Below are positions 1 through 9,065 of a DNA stretch of 29,086 nt, piece by piece. Location of the stretch: assembly GCA_964599565.1 (NCBI GenBank), contig CAZRFE010000030.1:1-29086 (forward strand). Reading direction: 5' to 3'. Source of the DNA: JAJUFS01 sp964599565 (GTDB lineage: Bacteria; Pseudomonadota; Gammaproteobacteria; Natronospirales; JAJUFS01). Every line of letters begins with the position of its first letter. Position 1 is the stretch's first letter. The notes beneath the pieces are model-generated. The model saw only the letters and a program-made list of their open reading frames with translations, did no database searches and was not told the origin of the DNA. The position numbers and the translations under genes were made by a program.

Positions 1-1699
1 GCGCGAAGTCATGGATGACCTGCGGATCCGTCGTGTCCTTCTTCTGCGCGGTGACGGAAAGCAGCAGGTGATGCTTCACGAGCCACGCGACGAGGCGCGC
101 ATCGTACTTGCTGAGTCCGTGCTCGAGACAGAATTCCTCCGCATCCACGGCGCCGAGTTCCGAATGATCGCCGCCGCGGCCCTTGCCGATGTCATGGAAG
201 AGCCCCGCGAGGTAGGCGAGCTCCGGCTTCGGCAGGTTCTGCATGATCTGGCTGCAAACGGGAAACTCGGCGTCGAAGCGCGGCAGCGCGAAACGGCGGA
301 GATTGGAGACGACGAACAGGATGTGTTCATCGACGGTGTAGGCATGGAAGAGATCGAACTGCATGCGCCCGGTGATCGCGCCGAATGCGGGAATGTAGCG
401 GCCGAGCACGCCGTAGCGGTTCATGCGCCGCAGTTCGTGCGTCACGCCGTTCGGCTCGCGCAGGATGCGCATGAACAGTTCGCGGTTGCGCGGATCGGCG
501 CGAAAGCCATCGTCGATGAGATCGCGGCAGTGGCGCAGCGCGCGGATGGTCGAAGGACTCACGCCCTTGATCCCGGGATGCTGTTCCAGCAGCAGGAACA
601 GTTCGAGCAGCGCGGAGGGATGTTCGCGAAAGACATCCTGCTGCGTGATCTCGAGAAAGCCGTGGCGCACCTGGAAGCGCGCGTTGAGCGGCTCCGGCGC
701 TTCTTCCTTCTCAAGGAGGATTTCCTCCTCGAAAAGTTCGAGCAGCATTTCGTTGAGACGGTTCAGTTCCGTGACGCTGCGGTAATAGCGCTGCATGAAC
801 TGCTCGACGCCGCGGTTGCTGCCCTGGTCGCGGTAACCGAACTGTTCGCTGAGCTTGAGCTGCGCGTCGAACAGCAGGCGTTCCTCGCGACGGCGATAAA
901 GAAGGTGCAGCGCGAAGCGCACGCGCCAGAGAAACTGCCGGCCTTCCTCGAGCTTGTCGTACTCGTCCTGCGTCAGGAAGCCGCGGCGCACGAGCCCTGC
1001 AAGCGAGTCAGCACCGAAATGCCGCTTCGCGACCCAGCCGATCATCTGGATGTCGCGCAGGCCGCCGGGCGCTTCCTTCACGTTGGGTTCGAGCTTGTGC
1101 GCGGTGTGATCGAACTTCGCGTGACGGTCTTCCTGCTCGCGCCGCTTCGCGGTGAAGAATTCCGCCGAAGACCACACGCTCACCGGGGATACGGCGACGC
1201 ACATGCGCTCGAAAAGTGCGGCGTCGCCCGCGAGCAGACGCGCTTCCATCAACGCCGTTGCGATGGTGATGTCGTCGCGCGCCTCGCTCGCGCACTCATC
1301 GACCGTGCGCACGCTGTGACCGATCTCAAGACCGATGTCCCAGAGAAAGGTGATGAAGCCTTCAAGCCGTCGGGTGAGCGCGGCGTCCGGTTCGTGCACG
1401 CACAGCACGAGGATGTCGATGTCCGAAGCGGGATGAAGTTCCGCGCGGCCATAGCCGCCGACGGCGATGAGTGCGACGTCCACCCCATCAAGATGCCGTT
1501 GCCATGCAAGCTGCATGATGCGGTCGACGGCATCGGATCGCGCGCGCACGAGCGCTGCAACCGGCGCGCCGGCCGCAAATGCCCCGGCAAGCCGTTCGAA
1601 CATGCTGCGCACCTGCGTGCGCAGCGCATCGATGGATGCCGTCGCGGTGAGCGAGGCGGAGTCGAGGAGTTCGAGCGTCGTGGATGGCGTGGCGGGCAT
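1..1699 (-). CDS. glnD: Bifunctional PII uridylyltransferase / uridylyl-removing enzyme GlnD (C-terminal part outside window)
   Basis: GlnD senses glutamine and adds or removes UMP on PII proteins, setting nitrogen assimilation in the cytoplasm. I translated the minus strand from the ATG at 1697-1699. The frame stays open for 566 codons to the window edge, against about 890 residues in the family. The nucleotidyltransferase signature GGYGR lies at residues 81-85 and the metal-binding SDID at 92-95. An EPNVKEAPGGLRD block typical of GlnD follows. The HD phosphohydrolase motif FHDIGKGRGGDHS has its His-Asp pair at about residues 502-503. The C-terminal ACT domains fall outside the window. The start is 17 bases downstream of the map stop on the same strand, so map and glnD are probably cotranscribed; no good Shine-Dalgarno is visible. 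A 582-residue frame on the opposite strand is a GC-driven shadow. Confidence 0.95.
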   Translation of the reverse strand, partial: MPATPSTTLELLDSASLTATASIDALRTQVRSMFERLAGAFAAGAPVAALVRARSDAVDRIMQLAWQRHLDGVDVALIAVGGYGRAELHPASDIDILVLCVHEPDAALTRRLEGFITFLWDIGLEIGHSVRTVDECASEARDDITIATALMEARLLAGDAALFERMCVAVSPVSVWSSAEFFTAKRREQEDRHAKFDHTAHKLEPNVKEAPGGLRDIQMIGWVAKRHFGADSLAGLVRRGFLTQDEYDKLEEGRQFLWRVRFALHLLYRRREERLLFDAQLKLSEQFGYRDQGSNRGVEQFMQRYYRSVTELNRLNEMLLELFEEEILLEKEEAPEPLNARFQVRHGFLEITQQDVFREHPSALLELFLLLEQHPGIKGVSPSTIRALRHCRDLIDDGFRADPRNRELFMRILREPNGVTHELRRMNRYGVLGRYIPAFGAITGRMQFDLFHAYTVDEHILFVVSNLRRFALPRFDAEFPVCSQIMQNLPKPELAYLAGLFHDIGKGRGGDHSELGAVDAEEFCLEHGLSKYDARLVAWLVKHHLLLSVTAQKKDTTDPQVIHDFA

Positions 1700-1716
1700 G
1701 GCCGAAGGCCGGACGG

Positions 1717-2487
1717 TCAGAGGTCCGTTTCCTCGGCGCGCGCGGTGAGGATCTCGTAGCCGTCCTCCGTCACCAGCACGGTGTGCTCCCACTGCGCGGA
1801 CAGCGAATGGTCCTTGGTCACGACCGTCCAGCCGTCGGGCAGCATCTTCACGTGGCGCTTGCCGGCGTTGATCATCGGCTCGATGGTGAAGGTCATGCCG
1901 GGCGCAAGTTCCATGCCCGTGCCGGGTTCGCCGTAGTGCAGCACCTGCGGGTCCTCGTGGAAGATGCGGCCGATGCCGTGGCCGCAGTACTCGCGCACCA
2001 CCGAGTAACCCTTGCCTTCGGCCAGCACCTGGATGGCGTGGCCGATGTCGCCGAGCTTCACGCCGGGTTTCACCATGCGGATGCCCGTCAGCATGCACTC
2101 GCGCGTCACCTCAACCAGCCGCCGCGCCTGGATGGATGGCTCGCCGACGAAGAACATCTTCGAGGTGTCGCCGTGGAATTCGTCGTGGATGAGCGTGACG
2201 TCGATATTGATGAGGTCGCCGTTCTTCAGCTTCTTGTCGCCGGGTATGCCATGGCAGACCACGTGGTTGACCGAGGTGCAGACGGACTTCGGAAAACCGC
2301 GGTAGTTCAGCGGGGCGGGGATGGACTGCTGCTCGTTGACGATGAACTCATGGCAGATGCGGTCGATCTCCCCGGTGGTGATGCCCGGGCGGATATGCTC
2401 CCCGATCATTTCCAGCACCTCGCCGGCAAGACGGCCGACCTTGCGCATTTTCTGGATTTCTTCGGGGGTCTTGATGCTGGCGGACAT
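1717..2487 (-). CDS. map: Type I methionine aminopeptidase
   Basis: Removes the initiator methionine from nascent proteins; a cytosolic dinuclear metalloprotease of 256 residues. All metal and catalytic residues of the family are present: His79 (VCHGIP), Asp96, Asp107 (HGDTS), His170 (CGHGIG), Glu203 (TIEPM) and Glu234 (QWEHT). The frame is open 19 codons further upstream, but the ATG at 2485-2487 gives the conserved MSASIKTPEEIQKMR N-terminus and has a GGAAG about ten bases before it, so I chose it. It diverges from rpsB and precedes glnD, the usual gammaproteobacterial arrangement. Nothing odd in the protein. Confidence 0.97.
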   Translation of the reverse strand: MSASIKTPEEIQKMRKVGRLAGEVLEMIGEHIRPGITTGEIDRICHEFIVNEQQSIPAPLNYRGFPKSVCTSVNHVVCHGIPGDKKLKNGDLINIDVTLIHDEFHGDTSKMFFVGEPSIQARRLVEVTRECMLTGIRMVKPGVKLGDIGHAIQVLAEGKGYSVVREYCGHGIGRIFHEDPQVLHYGEPGTGMELAPGMTFTIEPMINAGKRHVKMLPDGWTVVTKDHSLSAQWEHTVLVTEDGYEILTARAEETDL

Positions 2488-2548
2488 GGGAGGCTTCCGG
2501 ATTTGACGAAAAATCGAACGCAGGCAGGCAGTTAGTGCGCCCAAAGCC

Positions 2549-2589
2549 TTTGCCCGTGAAGGCCGCCTATGGTATAAAGCGCGCGCTTT
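2549..2589 (+). promoter_or_regulatory. rpsB promoter with extended -10 and GC-rich discriminator
   Basis: A -35-like TTTGCC (2549-2554) is followed after 18 bases by TATAAA (2573-2578), preceded by TGG (2570-2572), which makes an extended -10. Immediately downstream is GCGCGCGC (2579-2586), a very GC-rich discriminator of the kind that gives stringent (ppGpp/DksA) control to ribosomal promoters. The discriminator lies inside the palindrome AAAGCGCGCGCTTT (2576-2589). Transcription would begin near 2585, giving a leader of about 130 bases before rpsB. Start site and regulation are inferred. Confidence 0.75.
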
Positions 2590-2718
2590 TTAAGCAAACC
2601 ACGGAAATCGTCGAGATTTCCTCAAACACCACACACGTTTCGACACGGTCGGCGGGGTGCCCGGGAGAAAACGGGTCGTCGTCCGGGAAGCGTGGAGGCT
2701 CAACCCCTGGAGAGACAC
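2590..2718 (+). promoter_or_regulatory. rpsB leader, candidate S2 autoregulatory RNA
   Basis: Untranslated leader between the predicted rpsB start site and the rpsB ATG. It can form two mutually exclusive hairpins sharing one arm: CCCG (2660-2663) with CGGG (2672-2675), or CCCGG (2660-2664) with CCGGG (2683-2687), just ahead of the ribosome binding region GGAGAG (2709-2714). S2 represses its own rpsB-tsf mRNA through a leader structure in enterobacteria. That this leader does the same is inference from position and foldability. The rest of the divergent region (2488-2548) shows no clear map promoter. Confidence 0.4.
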
Positions 2719-3642
<924 letters not shown>

Positions 3643-3653
3643 GGCTTCGCTCT

Positions 3654-3698
3654 CCGGGCGGCGCGCCTGCATCGAGGTGCGCCGTCCGGATCGTTTTT
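3654..3698 (+). terminator. Rho-independent terminator/attenuator between rpsB and tsf
   Basis: A 14-base stem, left arm 3654-3667 (CCGGGCGGCGCGCC) and right arm 3676-3689 (GGTGCGCCGTCCGG), pairs fully with two G-U wobbles around an 8-base loop. It is followed four bases later by TTTTT (3694-3698). This is the form of an intrinsic terminator. Because tsf has no evident promoter in the 33 bases after it, it more likely acts as a partial terminator that lowers tsf relative to rpsB. That use is inferred. Confidence 0.8.
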
Positions 3699-3731
3699 CC
3701 GCAACACGAACCGAATTCGAGGGTGAATGAA

Positions 3732-4604
<873 letters not shown>

Positions 4605-4655
4605 CGCGCGCACCGACGCGAAAGCCGTTCCTTTTACGGTAAACTCCAGCAGCTT

Positions 4656-4676
4656 GAGCCCCGCGATGCGGGGCTC
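4656..4676 (+). terminator. Perfect hairpin in tsf-pyrH gap, possible terminator
   Basis: GAGCCCCGC (4656-4664) and GCGGGGCTC (4668-4676) form a perfect 9-base stem with a GAT loop. Only TT follows before GCC, so it is a weak candidate for intrinsic termination and may instead protect an mRNA end or aid Rho-dependent stopping. The gap (4605-4773) also holds TAAACT at 4640-4645, -10-like but with no convincing -35; I see no other signal in it. Confidence 0.45.
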
Positions 4677-4773
4677 TTGCCAAGCGGCTCCGGCGACCGG
4701 GCCGGCATCCGACCAGGCCGGTTCGGCATCCGCCGGATCCGGGTTCACCAGCAATTCGGCCCGAGAGACCGCC

Positions 4774-5517
4774 ATGACCGACCGACAAGCGCCTGCCTAC
4801 AAACGCGTTCTCCTCAAGCTGAGCGGTGAGGCACTGATGGGGTCGGCCGATTACGGCATCGATCCCAAGGTCATCACGCGCCTCGCAGAAGAAATCCGTG
4901 ACGTTTCCGCGCGCGGCGCGGAAATCGGTGTCGTCATCGGCGGGGGCAACATCTTCCGTGGTGAAGGCCTTGCACGCTCCGGAATGGATCGCGTCACCGG
5001 CGATCACATGGGCATGCTAGCGACCGTCATGAATGCGCTCGCGTTGCAGGATGCGCTGGAAAAGCTCGGCATCTTCGCACGCGTGATGTCCGCGATCCGC
5101 ATCAACGAGGTCTGCGAGGACTACATCCGCCGCCGTGCGATGCGTCACCTCGAAAAGGGCCGCGTCGTCATCTTTGCAGCGGGCACCGGCAACCCCTTCT
5201 TCACCACCGACACGGCGGCGGCATTGCGCGCCAGCGAAATCGGCGCGGACCTTTTGCTCAAGGCGACGAAGGTCGATGGCGTCTACGATTCCGATCCCGT
5301 GAAGAATCCCGGTGCGAAGAAGTACGAACATCTCACGTTCGACCGCGTGCTGCGCGATCGCCTGGGCGTGATGGACGCGGCGGCGATCGTGATGTGCCGC
5401 GACAACGGAATTCCCCTGCGGGTATTCAACATGAACAACGCCGGCGAACTCGTGCGCATCATCTGCGAAGGTACGGGCACTGTCGGCACGCGCGTGGATA
5501 ACGGAGAAGGTGCATGA
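4774..5517 (+). CDS. pyrH: UMP kinase
   Basis: Phosphorylates UMP to UDP in de novo pyrimidine nucleotide synthesis; a hexameric cytosolic enzyme of the amino acid kinase fold, activated by GTP and inhibited by UTP. The 247-residue product (E. coli 241) starts at the ATG at 4774, giving MTDRQAPAYKRVLLKLSGEAL. The frame extends upstream into tsf without family similarity. Visible motifs are KLSGEALMG (phosphate loop), VIGGGNIFRG, TGDHMGMLATVMNA and AAGTGNPFFTTDTAA. Its stop overlaps the frr start in ATGA (5514-5517), so the two are translationally coupled, as in most bacteria. Confidence 0.97.
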   Translation: MTDRQAPAYKRVLLKLSGEALMGSADYGIDPKVITRLAEEIRDVSARGAEIGVVIGGGNIFRGEGLARSGMDRVTGDHMGMLATVMNALALQDALEKLGIFARVMSAIRINEVCEDYIRRRAMRHLEKGRVVIFAAGTGNPFFTTDTAAALRASEIGADLLLKATKVDGVYDSDPVKNPGAKKYEHLTFDRVLRDRLGVMDAAAIVMCRDNGIPLRVFNMNNAGELVRIICEGTGTVGTRVDNGEGA

Positions 5518-6071
5518 TCGAGGATCTCAAGAAAGATGCCGCCAAGCGGATGGACAAGTCCATCGAGAGCTTCCGGGGCGAGCTGACGCGGATTCGTACC
5601 GGACGCGCGCACACCAGCCTGCTGGATCACATCACGGTCGAGTACTACGGCAGCACCGTGCCGCTCAGCCAGGTGGCGAACGTTTCCGCCGAGGATTCCC
5701 GCACGCTGATGGTGCAGCCGTGGGAGCGGCAGATGGTCCAGGTGATCGAAAAGGCCATCATGACCTCCGATCTCGGCCTCAACCCCGCGACGGCAGGACA
5801 GATCATCCGCGTGCCGTTGCCGCCGCTGACGGAAGAACGCCGCCGCGATCTCATCAAGGTCGTTCGCGCGGAAGCGGAGAACGCGCGCGTCGCCGTGCGC
5901 AACGTGCGCCGCGACGTGCTGAGCGACATCAAGGAACTGCTGAAGGAAAAGGAAATTTCCGAAGACGACGAACGTCGCGCGCAGGATGAAGTCCAGAAGC
6001 TGACGGACAGCCACGTGGCGGCGATCGACCAGTTGCTCGCGAAGAAGGAGCAGGAGCTTCTTGAAATCTGA
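5514..6071 (+). CDS. frr: Ribosome recycling factor
   Basis: Splits post-termination ribosomes together with EF-G. The product is 185 residues, the standard length, and shows the two-domain RRF pattern: an N-terminal helix with KRMDKSIESFRGELTRIRTGRA, a middle domain with VQPWE and NPATAGQIIRVPLPPLTEERR, and a C-terminal helix rich in Arg, Glu and Lys. Its ATG overlaps the pyrH stop by four bases, and its last 11 bases overlap the start of uppS. No anomaly. Confidence 0.97.
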   Translation: MIEDLKKDAAKRMDKSIESFRGELTRIRTGRAHTSLLDHITVEYYGSTVPLSQVANVSAEDSRTLMVQPWERQMVQVIEKAIMTSDLGLNPATAGQIIRVPLPPLTEERRRDLIKVVRAEAENARVAVRNVRRDVLSDIKELLKEKEISEDDERRAQDEVQKLTDSHVAAIDQLLAKKEQELLEI

Positions 6072-6834
6072 CTCTTCCCGCGCATCCGGAATCGCTGCCG
6101 CCAGCGCGCCGGCGCTGCCCGCGCACGTCGCCATCATCATGGATGGCAACGGCCGGTGGGCGCAGCGCCGGCGGCGGCCGCGCGCGATGGGACACAAGGC
6201 CGGGCAGGACGCTGCGGAGAAGGTCATCACGACGGTGCGCGAACGCGGCATCCGCCATCTCACGCTGTTCGCGTTCAGCAGCGAGAACTGGCAACGGCCC
6301 GTGGAGGAAGTGCAGCAGCTGTTCGGTCTGCTGGCCGGCGCGCTCGAACGCCAGCTGGACAAGCTGACGGAAGCGGAAATCCGGCTGCGCTTCATCGGTG
6401 ATCGAAGCGGTCTCTCGCCATCGCTGGCGCGTTCGATGAAGGCCGCGGAAGAACGAACGGCAATGCACGACGGCATGAACCTGAACGTTGCGCTTTCCTA
6501 TGGCGGACGCTGGGATATTGCGCAGGCGTCGCGGCAGATCGCCGCGGATGTTGCAGCGGGCAGGCTGCAGCCGGACGAGGTGAACGAAGAAACATTGCGT
6601 GCGCGACTGATGCTTGCCGACACGCCGGATGTCGACCTGTTCATCAGGACCGGCGGCGAATCGCGCATCAGCAATTTCCTGTTGTGGAATCTCGCGTACG
6701 CGGAGCTGTACTTCACCGACTGCCTCTGGCCCGACTTCGACGCAGAGCAGCTTGATGAAGCGCTCGCCTGGTTTGCGGGACGGCAGCGCCGCTTCGGTAC
6801 GCTGCCGAACACGGAGAGCAAGGCCAGTGCTTAG
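6061..6834 (+). CDS. uppS: Undecaprenyl diphosphate synthase (cis-prenyltransferase)
   Basis: Condenses eight isopentenyl diphosphates onto farnesyl diphosphate to make the C55 carrier for peptidoglycan and O-antigen. The 257-residue protein has the family signature HVAIIMDGNGRWAQ with catalytic Asp28, AFSSENWNRP-like FAFSSENWQRP, and the C-terminal IRTGGESRISNFLLWNLAYAEL block. The start is TTG at 6061, inside frr, preceded by AGGAG (6052-6056) and AAGGAG (6045-6050). The next ATG lies within the active-site motif and is too late. In most relatives dxr lies near uppS and cdsA; here it is absent, although UppS consumes isoprenoid precursors. Confidence 0.95.
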   Translation: MKSDSSRASGIAAASAPALPAHVAIIMDGNGRWAQRRRRPRAMGHKAGQDAAEKVITTVRERGIRHLTLFAFSSENWQRPVEEVQQLFGLLAGALERQLDKLTEAEIRLRFIGDRSGLSPSLARSMKAAEERTAMHDGMNLNVALSYGGRWDIAQASRQIAADVAAGRLQPDEVNEETLRARLMLADTPDVDLFIRTGGESRISNFLLWNLAYAELYFTDCLWPDFDAEQLDEALAWFAGRQRRFGTLPNTESKASA

Positions 6835-7651
6835 GCAACGCGTGCTGACGGCGCTGCTGCTGCTGCCGCCGGTACTTGGACTCATTCTGTTCGCGCCCGC
6901 CTGGCTTCTCGACGCCGTGGTGGCTGTTGCACTTGCGCTCATGGCGCTGGAATACGCGGTGCTGTGCGGCATGCACGGTGCGAGCCGCGTCGTGTTCATG
7001 CTGCTGGCCGTGCTGCTGTTCGCGCTGGCCGTCGTGCCGCTTCAGGGCGTACCGCGCATCGATCGCGTGCTTGTGTCGGTTGCAGCACTGCTGTGGCTGC
7101 TGTCGCCGCTGTGGCTTGCGACGCGGGCGGCGATGCCGGGCACGCTCAAGGCGCTTCTCGGCCTGCCGCTGCTTGCGGGTGCTGCGGTTGCGCTGCACGC
7201 GCTCAAGATCGCTGACGCGGACGGGCGCTGGCTGCTCGTTGCGTTTCTTGTCGTCTGGGCGGCGGATGTTGGCGGCTATGCGGTGGGGCGCATGTTCGGA
7301 CGGCACAAGCTTGCGCCGGCCATCAGCCCGGGCAAGACCTGGGAAGGATTCGCGGGCGGCGTGCTGCTTGTGCTGATGGTTGGCGCGGCGGTTGCCGGTT
7401 TCTTCGTTGAGCGGCATCAGTGGCTGGCGTGGCTGCTGCTGCTCGTGCTGCTGGCAGTGGTTTCCGTGATCGGCGATCTGCTGGAAAGCCTGCTCAAGCG
7501 CCAGGCCGGCGTGAAGGACAGCGGCAATCTCCTGCCTGGTCATGGCGGACTGCTGGATCGGCTGGACTCGTTGCTGGCAGTCGCGCCGGTGTTCCTGCTT
7601 GCCGGAACGAAAATTGGAATTTTTGGTGAACTTTCCTCCTGGGGCCTCTGA
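6827..7651 (+). CDS. cdsA: Phosphatidate cytidylyltransferase (CDP-diglyceride synthase)
   Basis: Makes CDP-diacylglycerol from CTP and phosphatidic acid, the branch point of phospholipid synthesis in the inner membrane. The chosen GTG at 6827 overlaps the uppS stop by eight bases and gives a 274-residue protein that begins directly with a hydrophobic helix. An upstream extension in the same frame lies over uppS and looks non-coding. Several Leu/Val/Ala-rich membrane segments are visible. The family signature near the C-terminus is complete: SLLKRQAGVKDSGNLLPGHGG then LLDRLD, with the KD, HGG and DRxD residues that bind metal and CTP. Followed by rseP after 43 bases, where xanthomonads usually have dxr. 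Confidence 0.93.
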   Translation: MLRQRVLTALLLLPPVLGLILFAPAWLLDAVVAVALALMALEYAVLCGMHGASRVVFMLLAVLLFALAVVPLQGVPRIDRVLVSVAALLWLLSPLWLATRAAMPGTLKALLGLPLLAGAAVALHALKIADADGRWLLVAFLVVWAADVGGYAVGRMFGRHKLAPAISPGKTWEGFAGGVLLVLMVGAAVAGFFVERHQWLAWLLLLVLLAVVSVIGDLLESLLKRQAGVKDSGNLLPGHGGLLDRLDSLLAVAPVFLLAGTKIGIFGELSSWGL

Positions 7652-7694
7652 CCGGCCGGTTACGGGAAATCACCCGGATTAAACTGCGGACCGC

Positions 7695-9062
7695 ATGACT
7701 TTCCTGACTTCCATACTGGCGTTCATCGTCGTCATCGGACTGCTCGTGACCGTTCACGAGTTCGGTCACTTCATCGTTGCGCGTCTTGCGGGCGTGAAGG
7801 TGCTGCGGTTCTCCATCGGCTTCGGTCCGGCGATCGTGCGCTGGGGCGGGCGCGACGGCGGCACCGAGTACGTGCTTGCGGCGCTGCCGCTTGGCGGCTA
7901 CGTGAAGATGCTGGATGAACGCGAAGGCGAAGTGCCGGAAAGCGAGCGCGCGCTCGCGTTCAACAGCAAGTCCATCGGCCGTCGTCTTGCGATCGTCTCC
8001 GCCGGACCTGCGTTCAATTTCCTGTTCGCGATCCTCGCGTACTGGATCGTGTTCATGGTCGGCATTCCCGGCGCGCGACCGATCGTGGGTGACGTTGCAC
8101 CGGCGAGCGTCGCTTCGCGCGCGGGCATCCAGGAAGAAGACCTGATCGTCGCGGTGAACGGTGAAGAAACATTGACGTGGAGCGCGGTGAACATCGCGCT
8201 GCTCGAAGCCGTGCTGGAACCGGGACCAGTGCGCGTGCGCGTGCAGGACAGCGACGGTACCGAGCGCGATGCGGTGTTTGATGTCGAGAACCCGCGGCCG
8301 TTGACGGAACCGGGCGCGCTGCTGCCGGGGCTCGGGCTGTCGGAATGGTTTCCGCCTCCCACCATCGCGAACGTGAGCGATGGATCGCCTGCGGCAATGG
8401 CGGGACTGCGTCCCGGCGATCGCATTCTCGAATCGAACGGAATGCAGGTTCGCGACAGTCGCGAATGGATCGAACAGATTCAGCACAGCGCGGACGAACC
8501 GATGACACTGCGCGTGCGTCGCGATGGTCGCGATCTCGCCTTGCATGTCACGCCGGAAGCGTTCACGCAGGACGATGGCACGCGCGTCGGCCGTATCGGT
8601 GCGGAAGTCGGTTATCCCGAGGAACTGCGGGACCGCCTGTTCACCGTCGAGCGCCACGGATTCTTCGCCGCGTTCGGCGCGGGTGTTGCGCAGACCGCGG
8701 ATGTTTCGATGCTCACGCTGCGCGTGCTGGGGCGAATGCTCGTCGGCGATGTTTCGCTGAAGAACCTGAGCGGGCCGATCAACATCGCCGATTACGCGGG
8801 ACGTTCCGCGAGTTACGGTCCCGTTTCGTTCCTCGTTTTTCTTGCGATCGTCAGCGTCAGCCTGGGCGTGCTGAACCTGCTGCCGGTACCGATTCTCGAT
8901 GGCGGACACATCCTGTTTCTTGCCTGGGAGGCGCTGCGTGGCGCGCCGCCCTCGCCGATGGCGGAAGCGATCGGGCAGCGAATCGGCATCGTGCTGCTGG
9001 TGCTGCTGATGAGCGTCGCCTTCTATAACGATATCGCGCGCCTGTCGGGTGCCGGAGGTTAG
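7695..9062 (+). CDS. rseP: RseP site-2 intramembrane zinc metalloprotease
   Basis: Cleaves anti-sigma factor RseA within the membrane to release sigma-E during envelope stress and also removes remnant signal peptides. The 455-residue protein has the zinc motif HEFGH at residues 21-25 in its first membrane helix, two periplasmic PDZ domains in the middle (GDVAPASVASRAGI and SDGSPAAMAGLRPGD mark their starts) and the third zinc ligand in NLLPVPILDGGH, Asp402. Length and spacing match E. coli RseP (450). The ATG at 7695 gives the expected short N-terminus before the first helix, though no clear Shine-Dalgarno precedes it. TAAACT at 7680-7685 resembles a -10 close to the start codon. bamA follows after three bases. 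Confidence 0.96.
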   Translation: MTFLTSILAFIVVIGLLVTVHEFGHFIVARLAGVKVLRFSIGFGPAIVRWGGRDGGTEYVLAALPLGGYVKMLDEREGEVPESERALAFNSKSIGRRLAIVSAGPAFNFLFAILAYWIVFMVGIPGARPIVGDVAPASVASRAGIQEEDLIVAVNGEETLTWSAVNIALLEAVLEPGPVRVRVQDSDGTERDAVFDVENPRPLTEPGALLPGLGLSEWFPPPTIANVSDGSPAAMAGLRPGDRILESNGMQVRDSREWIEQIQHSADEPMTLRVRRDGRDLALHVTPEAFTQDDGTRVGRIGAEVGYPEELRDRLFTVERHGFFAAFGAGVAQTADVSMLTLRVLGRMLVGDVSLKNLSGPINIADYAGRSASYGPVSFLVFLAIVSVSLGVLNLLPVPILDGGHILFLAWEALRGAPPSPMAEAIGQRIGIVLLVLLMSVAFYNDIARLSGAGG

Positions 9063-9065
9063 ATC

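Noticed and set aside
11..1759. Plus-strand 582-codon frame at the left edge
   Set aside because: It lies opposite glnD, whose nucleotidyltransferase and HD motifs are clear on the minus strand.
7627..7651. Sigma-E-like promoter (TGAACTT and TCTGA) before rseP
   Set aside because: The two elements are only 13 bases apart, against the usual 15-17 or so, and TCTGA coincides with the end of cdsA.
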